Source: Luteibacter yeojuensis (GTDB taxonomy: Bacteria; Pseudomonadota; Gammaproteobacteria; Xanthomonadales; Rhodanobacteraceae). From it: a DNA stretch of 34,820 nucleotides. Below, one piece after another: positions 16,311 to 25,523 of the stretch (positions are counted from its first letter, which is position 1; the number at the start of each line of letters is the position of its first letter). Location: contig NZ_JZRB01000050.1 of NCBI RefSeq assembly GCF_000964085.1, positions 1 through 34,820 on the forward strand, in the 5' to 3' direction. A program made the translations under genes and the position numbers. The notes beneath the pieces were generated by a model. It saw only the letters and a list, made by a program, of their open reading frames with translations. It was not told where the DNA came from and did not search any database.

Positions 16311-17086
16311 ACATCCTCGATGGCACCGCCACGCCCGTCATGAGCACGGGCCGCGTCGTCCACGCGTACGTGGAAGAAGCCCGCGCCGAAGTCATCCGCT
16401 ACCTGCGCATGCCCGGCTTCCTGCTGCCGACCATGCTGCTCCCGTCGGTGTTCTACCTCATGTTCGGCATCATCCTGGGCGCGCACAATTCGCCCGATGC
16501 GCCGCGCTACCTGCTCGCCTCGTACGGCACGTTCGGCGTCATGGCGCCCGGCCTGTTCGGCTTTGGCGTGTCGCTGGCCATCGACCGCGAACACGGGTTG
16601 ATCACGCTGAAGCGCGCGCTGCCGATGCCGCCGGGCGCATACCTCGTCGGCAAGATGTGCATGGCGCTGATGATGGCCTTCGTCGTCACCACGCTGATGA
16701 TCTGCCTTGCCGTGTTCGGTGGCGGCGTGCACCTGGGCGCGGGCCACATCGCCGCGTTCTACCTGTCGCAGACCCTCGGCGTGCTGCCGTTCTGCTCGCT
16801 TGGCCTGTTGGTGGGCACCCTCGCGAAGGGCCAGGGTGCGCCCGGCCTGGTCAACCTCATCTACCTGCCCATGGCGTTCCTCTCGGGCCTTTGGTTCCCG
16901 CTGCCGATGATGCCGAAGGTGATCCAGGCCATCGCCCCGGTGTGGCCTGCCTACCACCTCGACCAGCTGGCGCTGTCGGCCATCGGCATGGGGCAGGGCG
17001 GTGAGTGGGTGCATGCGCTGGTGCTGGCCGGTTTCACGGCGGTGTTCCTGACGCTGGCCGCGCGTCGCCTGGCCCGTCACGGTTGA
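16307..17086 (+). CDS. ABC-2 type transporter permease
   Basis: A 259-residue integral membrane protein with about six hydrophobic segments: 'GFLLPTMLLPSVFYLMFGII', 'FGVMAPGLFGFGVSLA', 'MCMALMMAFVVTTLMICLAV', 'IAAFYLSQTLGVLPFCSLGL', 'LVNLIYLPMAFLSGLWF' and 'ALVLAGFTAVFLTLAA'. The segment 'PLPMMPKVIQAIAPVWPAYH' is characteristic of ABC-2 membrane proteins. It is translationally coupled to the ATPase by an ATGA overlap and ends 6 nt before the first kinase gene. Acts in the inner membrane with the ATPase as a dimer of each. Confidence 0.93.
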   Translation: MNILDGTATPVMSTGRVVHAYVEEARAEVIRYLRMPGFLLPTMLLPSVFYLMFGIILGAHNSPDAPRYLLASYGTFGVMAPGLFGFGVSLAIDREHGLITLKRALPMPPGAYLVGKMCMALMMAFVVTTLMICLAVFGGGVHLGAGHIAAFYLSQTLGVLPFCSLGLLVGTLAKGQGAPGLVNLIYLPMAFLSGLWFPLPMMPKVIQAIAPVWPAYHLDQLALSAIGMGQGGEWVHALVLAGFTAVFLTLAARRLARHG

Positions 17087-17092
17087 AGTAGC

Positions 17093-18313
17093 ATGGCCGC
17101 ACGCCCCAGCACGGACCCCACCATGCCCACGTCGTGGTACCAGCCCGCCCCCGACGCCCTGTGGGCGCGCCTGAAGGCACAGGGCAAATTGCGCTTCACC
17201 ACGCTGTTCAACCTGGTCTGGTCGTTCTGGGCGTTCGGCGACCTGGTGTTCACGCCGAAGCTGCCCGCGCACTGGGTGCTGGTCACGGCCATCACGTTCC
17301 CGACCTTCCTGGTGCTCTATGCGCTGGCATACACCCGGCCGGTGGCACACGCGAAGTGGTACGCCACCGCGATGGCGCTCGTGGGCTATTCCGCCATGAG
17401 CTTCAACGCCAGCGGCGGGGCGTGCTACGTCATCTTCGCCTGCTCGTTCATGGGCTTCCAGGGCTCGCCGAGGGTATGCATGGCACGCACCCTCGCCGTG
17501 CTCGCCGTGTTCGTGGCGCTTGCGCTCACCGTCATGCACTGGCCCTGGCAGGTGGCGCTGGTGATGACCATCGTCGCGCTGGCCGTCAGCACGGCGAACC
17601 TGCTTTACCGCATGAACGGCCAGAAGGACTGGGAACTGAAACTGTCGCACGACGAAGTGCGCCGCCTCGCCGCCACGGCCGAGCGCGAACGCATCGGCCG
17701 CGACCTGCACGACCTGCTGGGCCACACCCTTTCGCTCATCACGCTGAAGCTGGAGCTGTCGCGCCGCCTGATGGATCGCGACACCGAGGCGGCCCGCCGC
17801 GAGATGGAAGAAGCCGAGCGCGTGGCGCGCCATGCCCTTGCCGAGGTACGTTCCGCGGTTACCGGCATCCGCGCCACGGGCGTGGCGGCCGAGCTGGCAT
17901 CGGCCCGCCTGCTGCTGGGCTCGTCGGCCGTGGCCTTCGACTACGTCTCGGATATCCCCGCGTTGCCCACGCGCATGGAGAACGAACTGGCGCTGGTGCT
18001 ACGCGAGGCGGTCACCAACATCCACCGCCACGCCAAGGCCTCCGTGGCCGAGGCGAAGGTGCAGGTCGTGGGCAACGACCTGGTGCTTTGCATCGCGGAC
18101 AACGGCCGCGGCGGGGCGGCCACCGAAGGCAACGGCCTGTGCGGCATGCGCGAGCGGGTACGTTCGCTGGGCGGTACCGTCACGCTGGAATCGGAAAAGG
18201 GCAAGGGCACGCGCGTCATCATCCGCGTGCCCATGACCGACGCCGACAAGCGCCTCGCCGGCAAGCCGGCCGTCGCGCCGGCGTTGCCCAGCGGCAACCG
18301 GCTGGCGTCGTGA
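17093..18313 (+). CDS. DesK-like sensor histidine kinase (first of tandem pair)
   Basis: 406 residues. Several membrane segments in about 35-172 form a small sensor domain without a large periplasmic loop. A HisKA_3 dimerisation domain follows with the H box 'ERIGRDLHDLLGHTLSLITL' (phospho-acceptor His206), then a HATPase_c domain with the N box 'LREAVTNIHRHAKA', G1 'CIADNGRGG' and G2 'GNGLCGMRERV'. Kinases of this type sense membrane state or compounds and phosphorylate NarL-type regulators. The start at ATG 17093 is 6 nt after the permease stop; ATG 17123 is an alternative and neither has a clear ribosome site. The stop TGA (18311-18313) overlaps the ATG of the next kinase. Similar in layout and catalytic core to that next kinase, so the pair probably arose by duplication. 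Confidence 0.92.
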   Translation: MAARPSTDPTMPTSWYQPAPDALWARLKAQGKLRFTTLFNLVWSFWAFGDLVFTPKLPAHWVLVTAITFPTFLVLYALAYTRPVAHAKWYATAMALVGYSAMSFNASGGACYVIFACSFMGFQGSPRVCMARTLAVLAVFVALALTVMHWPWQVALVMTIVALAVSTANLLYRMNGQKDWELKLSHDEVRRLAATAERERIGRDLHDLLGHTLSLITLKLELSRRLMDRDTEAARREMEEAERVARHALAEVRSAVTGIRATGVAAELASARLLLGSSAVAFDYVSDIPALPTRMENELALVLREAVTNIHRHAKASVAEAKVQVVGNDLVLCIADNGRGGAATEGNGLCGMRERVRSLGGTVTLESEKGKGTRVIIRVPMTDADKRLAGKPAVAPALPSGNRLAS

Positions 18314-19443
18314 TGCGCCTGCCCACGGCCCGGCCTGATTCGTTGCTGGGCAGCCTGCACTCGCCGCTGTACCTGCGCTGGCAGGCCGGCCTGCAGGTGT
18401 TCTGGCTGATCTCGCTGATCCAGGCGCCGCTGGCGATGAAGGGGTTCGACTGGGCGTGGTTCGCGCCGACACTCGCGTCCATCGCGGTGTATCTCGCCGC
18501 CTACATCAGCGTATACGTGCAGCCCGTCGCGCGCCTGCCGTTCCACGCGGGCGCCATCGTGGTGCTGGGCTTCGTGCTGTGGCCCATCAATCCGCTTGCC
18601 CTGGGCTATGTCGTCATTGGCCTGGCGCTGCTGGGGTTCGCGCAACGGGTGAACGTCTGGCTCGCCGGTATCGCCGTGGCCACGGTGGTGACCATCGCAT
18701 GGGTGCAGTGGTTCCATGTGCCGTGGATGCATGTCGCCATTGTCTCCGGAGGTGGCCTGGCGTCCGGCTTCAGCAACTTCCTCTACGTGCGCGGTGCACG
18801 GCGCGACGTGCAGCTACGGCTGAGCCAGGCGGAAATCGGCCGGCTCGCCCGCATGGCCGAGCGCGAGCGCATCGGCCGCGACCTGCACGACCTGCTCGGC
18901 CACACGCTCTCGCTCATCACGCTCAAGGCGGAACTTGCGCGGCGCCTCGCGCTCGTCGACCCCGCCCGCGCGCAGCAGGAAATGGAAGAGGTGGAGCGCG
19001 TCGCCCGGCACACCCTCGGCGAAGTGCGCAGCGCCGTCACCGGCATGCGCGCCGGTGACCTCCACAGCGAGCTGGTCTCCGCGCGCCTGATGCTCGAGGC
19101 ATCGGGCATTTCATTGCGCGTGGAGCAGCCGGAGGCCGTCGAGCTGCCGCCGAAGGAAGAAGCCGCGCTCGCGCTGGTGCTGCGCGAGGCCATCACCAAT
19201 ATCCATCGCCACTCGCGCGCCACCGAAGCGTGCGTCACCATCACCCGGAACGGACAGGATTTCTCGATGCGGATAACGGACAACGGCTGCGGCGGCCTCG
19301 CGGCGCACGGCAATGGCGTCTCGGGCATGCGCGAGCGCGTCAGCCAGATCGGCGGCCGCCTCGCCATCGACTCGCCGGCGAAGCAGGGCACCGCCCTCGC
19401 CATCTCGCTTTCGCGCGTGGCCCTGCCGGGGCGCGCCGCATGA
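18313..19443 (+). CDS. DesK-like sensor histidine kinase (second of tandem pair)
   Basis: 376 residues with multiple membrane segments (about 22-160), then HisKA_3 with the H box identical over 'ERIGRDLHDLLGHTLSLITL' to the first kinase (His192), and HATPase_c with 'LREAITNIHRHSRA', 'RITDNGCGG' and 'GNGVSGMRERV'. The membrane sensor parts of the two kinases are clearly different, while their catalytic cores are closely similar, which suggests duplication followed by sensor divergence. It overlaps the preceding gene (TGATG) and its own stop overlaps the regulator start (ATGA, 19440-19443), so expression is coupled. Homodimers are expected; heterodimers with the first kinase are possible. Confidence 0.92.
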   Translation: MRLPTARPDSLLGSLHSPLYLRWQAGLQVFWLISLIQAPLAMKGFDWAWFAPTLASIAVYLAAYISVYVQPVARLPFHAGAIVVLGFVLWPINPLALGYVVIGLALLGFAQRVNVWLAGIAVATVVTIAWVQWFHVPWMHVAIVSGGGLASGFSNFLYVRGARRDVQLRLSQAEIGRLARMAERERIGRDLHDLLGHTLSLITLKAELARRLALVDPARAQQEMEEVERVARHTLGEVRSAVTGMRAGDLHSELVSARLMLEASGISLRVEQPEAVELPPKEEAALALVLREAITNIHRHSRATEACVTITRNGQDFSMRITDNGCGGLAAHGNGVSGMRERVSQIGGRLAIDSPAKQGTALAISLSRVALPGRAA

Positions 19444-20042
19444 TCCGCGTGCTGCTTGCCGAGGACCAGGCCATGGTGCGTGGCGCGCTGTCGGCGCTGC
19501 TCAACCTGGAATCCGATATCGAAGTGCTGGGTTCCGCGCCCGATGGCGAGACAGCCTGGCGCGAGCTGCAGCGGCTCAAGCCCGACGTGCTTGTCACCGA
19601 CATCGAGATGCCTGGCCTTACCGGCCTGGAGATCGCCCAGCGCGTGCACCGCCACGAGCTGCCGATCAAGGTGGTGATCGTCACCACGTTCGCGCGCCCA
19701 GGCTTCCTGCGCCGCGCGCTCGATGCCGGCGTCAGTGGTTACCTGCTGAAGGATGCGCCCGCCGAGAACCTCGCGGAATCGCTACGCCTGGTGCATCGCG
19801 GTGGCCGCGCGATCGATCCGCAGCTGGCGCTCGAGGCCTGGTCGGAGGCCGACCCGCTCAACGACCGCGAACGCCAGGTGCTGCGCCTGGCGGGCGAGGG
19901 GCAATCGGCCAGCGATATCGGCACCCAGCTGAACCTGTCGCATGGCACGGTGCGTAACTACCTCTCCGAGGCCATCGGCAAGCTGGGTGCGGCCAACCGC
20001 ATCGAAGCGTACCGCCTGGCGCGCCAGAAAGGCTGGCTCTAG
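19440..20042 (+). CDS. NarL/DesR-like response regulator
   Basis: 200 residues. The receiver domain has an acidic pocket (Glu8-Asp9), phospho-acceptor Asp54 in 'VLVTDIEMPGL', Thr82/Thr83 and Lys104 in 'SGYLLKDAPAENL'. The C-terminal LuxR-type HTH is 'LNDRERQVLRLAGEGQSASD' onward, ending 'KLGAANRIEAYRLAR'. It is the only regulator in the unit and should accept phosphate from both kinases. It probably controls the ABC transporter operon itself, but no binding site could be recognised near 15300-15390. Gene is the last of the five-gene unit; no obvious terminator follows. Confidence 0.94.
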   Translation: MIRVLLAEDQAMVRGALSALLNLESDIEVLGSAPDGETAWRELQRLKPDVLVTDIEMPGLTGLEIAQRVHRHELPIKVVIVTTFARPGFLRRALDAGVSGYLLKDAPAENLAESLRLVHRGGRAIDPQLALEAWSEADPLNDRERQVLRLAGEGQSASDIGTQLNLSHGTVRNYLSEAIGKLGAANRIEAYRLARQKGWL

Positions 20043-20097
20043 GCACGCCACGCCGGGCGCGCTGCTATGCTCTGGCCACGTCACAGGGGCCACGGGA

Positions 20098-21294
20098 TTG
20101 GCGCGCCTTCTTCGTTCGCTCAGCATGTTCCTCGCCGCCGCGCTGCTTGCCGCATGCGGTGGCACGCCCGCGCCCCTCACGCACGAGGCCTACATCTGGC
20201 AACGCCAGTGGACGCCTGCGTTGCGTGGTTCGGTGGCGGCCTCGCGCGATTTCGTCGCCGCATGGCGCGTCCTTGCCGCGCAGGCGTCGCGCGATGGGCG
20301 CGTCCAGGTGTTCACCGCCGATAACGGCGCCCTGGCCGCCGCGGGGCGGCCAGTCATCCCCGTGGTGCGCATCGACGGGCGGCTCGCCCGGTTCGATGCC
20401 ACCGCGTTGCGCGCGCAGGTGGTCGGCGTGCTCACGCGCTGGCCCGGTGCCGCGGCCATCGAGATCGACTACGACTGCCCCACCGCGCGGCTGCCTGCGT
20501 ATGCGGCCTTCCTGCGCGAGCTGAAGCCGGCGTTGGGCGGCACGCGGCTTTCCATCACGGCGTTGCCCACGTGGGCCGGCTCGGCCGATCTCGATGCGCT
20601 GCTGGCCATCGCCGATGAATCGGTGCTGCAGGTGCATGCCGTGCAGGCGCCGCAGGCGGGTTTGTTCGATCCGGCCATCGCGGCCTCGTGGGTAAGCGCA
20701 TATGCGACACACACGCACCGGCCGTTCCGCATCGCGCTGCCCACCTATGGCTCGCGTGTGAGCTGGAACGACGACGGCACGCTGCTGGCGGTGGAAAGCG
20801 AAACCGCCGCGCTCGCGGCCGGCGCAAGCGCTTCGGAGCTCTACGCGTCGCCCGACGCCGTCATGGCCTTCGTGCAAGGTCTTGAAGCGCACCGGCCGGA
20901 AGGGCTCGCCGGTATTGTCTGGTTCCGCCTGCCCACCCCCGACGATACCCGCGCCTGGAGCCTTGCCACGTGGCGGGGCGTGGTCACCGGCCACCTCGAC
21001 CGGGCGCCGCTGCGCACGCGCCTGCGCGATGCGGGGCAGGGCGCCAGCGATGTGCTTGTCGAGAACCCCGCGGCCACCGACGCCGCGGCGCCCAGCCGCG
21101 TGGCGTTGCCACCCGGCTGCATGCTGGCGGATGGCATCGATGGCTACCGCCTCGCCCCGGGCACCCAGCCACTCACGCTTGTCGCGGGCCAGGCCCGCCC
21201 GCTTGCCGCGCATGCCACGCGCGCGGTCGGCTGGGCACGTTGCCCGCCGGGCACGCCCACCACGCTCACCCTGCAGGGAACCCCCGTTTCATGA
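20098..21294 (+). CDS. DUF3142-like predicted lipoprotein
   Basis: 398 residues if translated from TTG 20098, which gives a proper lipoprotein signal (MARLLRSL, hydrophobic MFLAAALLAAC, lipobox LAAC) and has AGGGG about 8 nt upstream. From ATG 20125 the positively charged start would be missing. The mature protein has the DUF3142 features 'IEIDYDCPTARLPAYAAFLR' and 'LSITALPTWAGS', with 'IALPTYGSRVSW' and 'GIVWFRLPTPDD' further on. The pattern of acidic residues on strand ends and the TIM-barrel-like layout ('IEIDYD') recall glycoside-hydrolase-like folds, but no enzyme activity is known. The stop overlaps the start of the next gene (ATGA), so the two proteins probably act together at the envelope. 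Confidence 0.82.
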   Translation: MARLLRSLSMFLAAALLAACGGTPAPLTHEAYIWQRQWTPALRGSVAASRDFVAAWRVLAAQASRDGRVQVFTADNGALAAAGRPVIPVVRIDGRLARFDATALRAQVVGVLTRWPGAAAIEIDYDCPTARLPAYAAFLRELKPALGGTRLSITALPTWAGSADLDALLAIADESVLQVHAVQAPQAGLFDPAIAASWVSAYATHTHRPFRIALPTYGSRVSWNDDGTLLAVESETAALAAGASASELYASPDAVMAFVQGLEAHRPEGLAGIVWFRLPTPDDTRAWSLATWRGVVTGHLDRAPLRTRLRDAGQGASDVLVENPAATDAAAPSRVALPPGCMLADGIDGYRLAPGTQPLTLVAGQARPLAAHATRAVGWARCPPGTPTTLTLQGTPVS

Positions 21295-23663
21295 CGAAGC
21301 ACAACGCGCTCGCCGCCGGCCTTGCCCTTGCCGCCATCGCCGCGGTGGCCTGGGCCTGCGGCCCGGATTTCCCCACGCAGTTGCTGGACGACCGCGCCGC
21401 CACCCTCAAGGCGGTGCCGCAGAACACGTTCACGTGGGAAGCGCAGCACCTCTTGCCGGCGGCCGATGCCATGCAGGCCGTGGAGGCCTCGCGCTGGGCG
21501 GAGCCGCAGGCGCCCGCCGCCGACCTCCCCGCGGAGCAGGCGGCGAAGGTGAAAGCGCTGATGGGTTCGGCGGATGGCGCGGCGGCCTATGCGGCGGGCG
21601 ATGGCCTGCCCGACGACGTACGCCGTTACGTCGCGGGTGCCGTGGACTACCTGCGCGCCACCGCCGCTTGCCCGCCTGCCGCGCAGGACGAGTCTGGCAA
21701 CGCGACGGAACGCCCGCCATGCACGACGTTCGACACCGCCGCGCTCGACGCCGCGCAGGCCAGCTTCGGGCAGGTGCTGGCGCTGCCGCCCGAGCAGGCG
21801 AAGGCCCGCGGTGCCTGGGCCGCGTACATGCTCGGCGAGGTGCACGCCCTGCGCGCGATGAAGGCCGCCGGCACGCCCGCGTTCGGCGCCGCCCGCGATG
21901 CCGCGGCCAAGGCCTTCCAGCTGGTGCGGGCGCGCGTGCTGGCGGGTGCGTCCGATGCCCAGGGCCTGGGCGTGGCCAGTTTTGGCGAAGAAGCCAGGCT
22001 CAGCCTGTTCGCGGGGAAGGTGCCGTGCCCATGGGCCGCGTTCGCCCGCAATGACGATTGCGTCGCCGCCCTCTCGCCGGCCGACCTGAAGCATGCGATC
22101 GCGCTCTACGCGGCGCAGGCGGGCCATGGCTCGGGGCAGGGCGTGGATTCGCTCGCCGCCATCGCCTCCGCGGTGCTGGCCAACGAGGGCCAGGCCGCCA
22201 CGCTCATCGACGGCCCGGTGTCGCAGCGCCTGCTCGTGGCCTACGCGCTCGCCCGCGTGGCGCCGCAGACCAGCGATGGCAAGCCGGCCGAGGCGCTGGC
22301 GAACCTTGTCGACGCCATCGTCGGCAGTGGCGTCGACAAGGTGGCCGCGGCAGATCGCCTCGCATCGCTGGCCTACGAGACGGGCCGCTACGACGATGCC
22401 GGGAAGCTCCTGGCCAGGGCCGATGGCCCGCTCGCGAGCTGGGTGCGCGCCAAGCTGGCCCTGCGCAAGGGCGACATGAACGCCGCCACCGCCGCGTACG
22501 CCGAGGCGGCGAAGGCGTTCCCGGCGGCCGACGATCCCAAGGCCCCGCTCGAGCAGGGCAGCGTGCACCTGCTGATGGGCGAGCGCGGCGTGCTTGCGCT
22601 GTCGCGCGGCGACTACGTCGAAGCGCTGACCCACCTGCATGACGCGGCAAGGGCCGTCGGTGGCGATGGCAACACGTACGAGGAGCTCAGCAGCTCGGGC
22701 ATCGGCTACGGCAACGATGCCGCGTACATCGCCGAGCGCGTGCTCACCGTCGATGACCTCAAGGCGTTCGTCGACGCCCACGCGCCGGCCTATTCCACGG
22801 CGCCGAAGGCGGACAAGGAGCAGGCCGCCTATGGCTCCGTCACCATCGACGACCACCTCCGCCACCTGCTGGCGCGCCGCCTCATGCGCGTGGGCCGCTT
22901 CGACGAGGCCTACCCCTACTTCCCGCCCGCTGGCGACAAGCGGTTCGGTGATGTCGACCTGGTGGCGACGGCCAAGGCCTATGCAAGCGCCGTGCACGAG
23001 GGCGACAGCGCATGGACCGACATCGGCAAGGCCGAGGCGCGCTATCGCGCCGCCGTCATTGAACGCGAGCATGGCATGGAGCTGCTGGGCGCCGAGCAGG
23101 GCCCGGATTACTTCGACAACGGCGGGATGTTCCAGGGCGGCAGTGGCCAGGGGCCCGACTCGCTGAAGGGCGAGTACGTCACCGAGGGCGAACGCCAGCG
23201 TTACCGCGACAGCGCCGTGCTGCCCGACCGTCGCCTGCACTACCGCTACGCCGCCGCCGACCGGGCCGTGGCGGCCGCCGACCTGCTCCCGCCCCGCTCG
23301 CAGGCGTTCGCCGCTACGTTGTGCCAGGCCACCCACTGGATGCTCGAAGGCCCGCCCGACTACAACGAAGCCGGCGACGGCGAGGAGGACAAGCCGGTGA
23401 ACGAGCGCCAGCGCCGCGCCAGCGAGTACTACGCCCGCTACGTGAAGCAGGGTGCCTACGTGGCATGGGCGGGTGATTTTGGCTGGAGCTGCGAGGAGCC
23501 GGACTTCGCAAAAGCGCGCGAACTCAAGCGCGCCCAGCAGGTACGTGCCGTGAAACGCTTCGTCCGCCACTGGCTGCCGGCGGAGATCGGCGTGGCCGTG
23601 GTGGTGCTGGCCGGCCTGGCCTGGGGGGTGGTCCGCCGCCGTCGCCGCCAGATTGCGCCATAA
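21291..23663 (+). CDS. Large exported helical-repeat protein with C-terminal membrane anchor, function unknown
   Basis: 790 residues. An N-terminal hydrophobic signal (residues 4-22) ends in '[16 protein letters not shown]'; Cys23 could be lipidated although the lipobox is not canonical. The body is rich in Ala and made of helical repeats resembling TPR/Sel1 ('[11 protein letters not shown]', '[13 protein letters not shown]', '[14 protein letters not shown]', '[12 protein letters not shown]'). Close to the C-terminus a single hydrophobic segment, '[16 protein letters not shown]', is followed by RRRRR, so the bulk should face the periplasm. I do not recognise a named family. Six or more cysteines in the exported part suggest disulphides. 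It is coupled to the DUF3142-like lipoprotein gene (ATGA overlap), and likely forms an envelope complex with it. Confidence 0.85.
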   Translation: MTKHNALAAGLALAAIAAVAWACGPDFPTQLLDDRAATLKAVPQNTFTWEAQHLLPAADAMQAVEASRWAEPQAPAADLPAEQAAKVKALMGSADGAAAYAAGDGLPDDVRRYVAGAVDYLRATAACPPAAQDESGNATERPPCTTFDTAALDAAQASFGQVLALPPEQAKARGAWAAYMLGEVHALRAMKAAGTPAFGAARDAAAKAFQLVRARVLAGASDAQGLGVASFGEEARLSLFAGKVPCPWAAFARNDDCVAALSPADLKHAIALYAAQAGHGSGQGVDSLAAIASAVLANEGQAATLIDGPVSQRLLVAYALARVAPQTSDGKPAEALANLVDAIVGSGVDKVAAADRLASLAYETGRYDDAGKLLARADGPLASWVRAKLALRKGDMNAATAAYAEAAKAFPAADDPKAPLEQGSVHLLMGERGVLALSRGDYVEALTHLHDAARAVGGDGNTYEELSSSGIGYGNDAAYIAERVLTVDDLKAFVDAHAPAYSTAPKADKEQAAYGSVTIDDHLRHLLARRLMRVGRFDEAYPYFPPAGDKRFGDVDLVATAKAYASAVHEGDSAWTDIGKAEARYRAAVIEREHGMELLGAEQGPDYFDNGGMFQGGSGQGPDSLKGEYVTEGERQRYRDSAVLPDRRLHYRYAAADRAVAAADLLPPRSQAFAATLCQATHWMLEGPPDYNEAGDGEEDKPVNERQRRASEYYARYVKQGAYVAWAGDFGWSCEEPDFAKARELKRAQQVRAVKRFVRHWLPAEIGVAVVVLAGLAWGVVRRRRRQIAP

Positions 23664-23697
23664 TCCCAGGTCCCCACGCCCCATCGGCCCCTCGTAC

Positions 23698-24726
23698 GTG
23701 AAGAAATCCGATTTCGACTTCGACCTGCCGCCCGACCTGATCGCCCAGGCGCCGCTCGAGCGCCGCTCGGGCAGCCGCCTCCTGGTCGTGGACGTGGGCG
23801 CGCGTTCCAAGGCGAACCGGAAATTCTACGAACTGCCCGATCTCATCAACCCGGGCGATTTGCTGGTGTTCAACGACACCCGCGTGCTGCCGGCCCGCCT
23901 TTACGGCCGCAAGGATTCCGGCGGTGCCGTCGAAATCCTGATCGAGCGGGTCACCGGCGCCCGCGAGGCCCGGGCCCAGCTGGGCGTGAGCAAGAAGCCG
24001 AAGGAGGGCGGCATCATCGAGCTGGCCGACGGTACCCGCATCACGGTGCTGGGCCGCGACGGCGAGTTCTTCAACCTGCGCTTCGAGATCGACGAACCGC
24101 TGGAGCGCCTGCTGGGCCGCCTGGGCGAGATGCCCTTGCCGCCATACATCGAGCGCTCGGCCGATGACACGGACATGGAGCGCTACCAGACCGTGTTCGC
24201 CCGCGAGCCGGGCGCCGTCGCCGCGCCCACGGCCGGCCTGCACTTCGACGAGGCCCTGCTCGAGAAGCTGCGCGCCCGGGGCGTCGATTTCGGCTACGTC
24301 ACGCTGCACGTGGGTGCGGGTACGTTCCAGCCCATGCGCGCCGAGAACGTGCACGACCACGTCATGCACCGCGAGTGGCTGAACGTGGGCGCCGAACTGG
24401 TGGAGAAGATCCGCGCCACCCGCGCCGCCGGTGGCCGCGTCATCGCCGTGGGCACCACCGTGGTGCGCGCGCTGGAAAGCGCCACGGTCGAGGGCGTGCT
24501 GCGCCCGTTCGCCGGCGAAACCCAGATCTTCATCTTCCCCGGCTACAAGATCACCAGCATCGACGCGCTGGTCACCAACTTCCACCTGCCGCAGTCCACG
24601 CTGCTCATGCTGGTCTCGGCCCTGGCGGGCAAGGAAGCCATCCTCGACGCCTACCGTTACGCCGTGCTGCAGCGCTACCGTTTCTTCAGCTATGGCGACG
24701 CCATGCTGATCATCCCGCCGCGCTAA
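23698..24726 (+). CDS. queA: S-adenosylmethionine:tRNA ribosyltransferase-isomerase
   Basis: It makes epoxyqueuosine in tRNA by adding and rearranging the ribosyl group of SAM, in the cytoplasm. 342 residues (E. coli 356). Recognisable segments are '[19 protein letters not shown]', '[15 protein letters not shown]', 'MPLPPYIER', '[20 protein letters not shown]' and '[17 protein letters not shown]'. The start is GTG 23698 because the family begins with KKSDFDF; there is no good ribosome site. tgt, yajC and secD, its usual partners, are not next to it here: the chemotaxis operon begins just downstream. Confidence 0.96.
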   Translation: MKKSDFDFDLPPDLIAQAPLERRSGSRLLVVDVGARSKANRKFYELPDLINPGDLLVFNDTRVLPARLYGRKDSGGAVEILIERVTGAREARAQLGVSKKPKEGGIIELADGTRITVLGRDGEFFNLRFEIDEPLERLLGRLGEMPLPPYIERSADDTDMERYQTVFAREPGAVAAPTAGLHFDEALLEKLRARGVDFGYVTLHVGAGTFQPMRAENVHDHVMHREWLNVGAELVEKIRATRAAGGRVIAVGTTVVRALESATVEGVLRPFAGETQIFIFPGYKITSIDALVTNFHLPQSTLLMLVSALAGKEAILDAYRYAVLQRYRFFSYGDAMLIIPPR

Positions 24727-24754
24727 CTGCCTTTTCCTCCTACATGGGTGGGGC

Positions 24755-24781
24755 TAAAGCTTTACCCTGCGGGGCCGATAA
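24755..24781 (+). promoter_or_regulatory. Sigma-28 (FliA) promoter of the chemotaxis operon
   Basis: TAAAGCTT (24755-24762), 11 nt, then GCCGATAA (24774-24781). This fits the FliA consensus TAAAGTTT-N11-GCCGATAA with one mismatch. Transcription should start about 24788, giving a short leader before the STAS gene. It places the whole cluster in the late flagellar gene class. Confidence 0.93.
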
Positions 24782-24814
24782 GCCATCCGAACGACCCCCC
24801 GGGCAGTGAAGACG

Positions 24815-25132
24815 ATGGCGAAAAAATCCCCCCAAGACGCAATCGCGGCGCCCCTGGCGCTGGAAGCGGACCTGCGTATCGGCGCGGCGCCCGCCTTGCG
24901 CGATACCCTGCTTGCGGCGCTCAACGCCGGCGCGGCCGTGCAGCTCGACGGCAACGCGGTGGCCCAGGTCGATACGGCGGCCCTGCAGGTGCTCGCGGCG
25001 TTCTCGCGCGATGCCCGCGCGGCCAGCGTGCCGGTGGCCTGGCTGGGTGCCAGCGATACCCTTCGCCGTGGTGTCACGGTGCTCGGGCTTGATGCATTGA
25101 TTGAACTGCCGGCCCCGGCCGGCGTGAACTGA
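24815..25132 (+). CDS. STAS-domain protein, first gene of the chemotaxis operon
   Basis: A 105-residue cytoplasmic protein with a single STAS fold. The central segment 'VDTAALQVLAAFSRDARAAS' corresponds to the anti-anti-sigma phosphorylation loop; Thr sits where SpoIIAA has Ser, and there is no second Ser. 'APLALEADLRIGAAPALRDT' is the first strand-helix. It resembles the short MlaB/STAS proteins found in front of cheY in some proteobacteria. Start: ATG 24815 was chosen; an in-frame GTG at 24806 would add three residues. It is the first translated gene behind the FliA promoter. The role in chemotaxis is not known; a phosphorylation-linked switch or scaffold is inference. Confidence 0.85.
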   Translation: MAKKSPQDAIAAPLALEADLRIGAAPALRDTLLAALNAGAAVQLDGNAVAQVDTAALQVLAAFSRDARAASVPVAWLGASDTLRRGVTVLGLDALIELPAPAGVN

Positions 25133-25142
25133 AGGTAGGACG

Positions 25143-25505
25143 ATGGCAAACATTCTCGCGGTAGACGATTCGGCCTCCATGCGCAGCATGGTGGCTTTCA
25201 CCCTGCGTGGCGCGGGCCACGACGTGGACGAGGCCGATAACGGCCGCAACGCGCTCGACCAGGCCGGTGGCAAGAAGTACGACCTGGTGCTGGCCGACGT
25301 GAACATGCCGGTGATGGACGGCATCTCGATGGTGCGCGAGATGCGCACCATGGCCGGCTACAGCGGCGTGCCCATCCTCATGCTCACCACCGAGTCGGAC
25401 GTGAACAAGAAGATGGAAGGCAAGGCCGCCGGCGCCACGGGCTGGCTGGTCAAGCCGTTCGATCCCGACCAGCTGCTGGCCACCGTCGCCCGCGTGCTCG
25501 GCTAA
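25143..25505 (+). CDS. cheY: Chemotaxis response regulator CheY
   Basis: A 120-residue single receiver domain. Asp8-Asp9 and phospho-acceptor Asp52 ('VLADVNMPVMDG'), Thr83 and Lys104 ('LVKPFDPDQ') are all present. The aromatic switch residue, Tyr106 in E. coli CheY, is Trp101 here. After phosphorylation by CheA it should bind the flagellar motor switch protein FliM. It has a strong AGGTAGGA site and lies 10 nt after the STAS gene and 18 nt before cheA. As no cheZ is present in the cluster, dephosphorylation must come from elsewhere or be spontaneous. Confidence 0.95.
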   Translation: MANILAVDDSASMRSMVAFTLRGAGHDVDEADNGRNALDQAGGKKYDLVLADVNMPVMDGISMVREMRTMAGYSGVPILMLTTESDVNKKMEGKAAGATGWLVKPFDPDQLLATVARVLG

Positions 25506-25523
25506 TCAATCCAGGGTTTTCCC

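Noticed and set aside
21144-23810. 888-residue minus-strand open frame opposite the helical-repeat protein gene
   Set aside because: No domain or signal; the plus-strand gene has a signal peptide, a C-terminal anchor and translational coupling to its neighbour.
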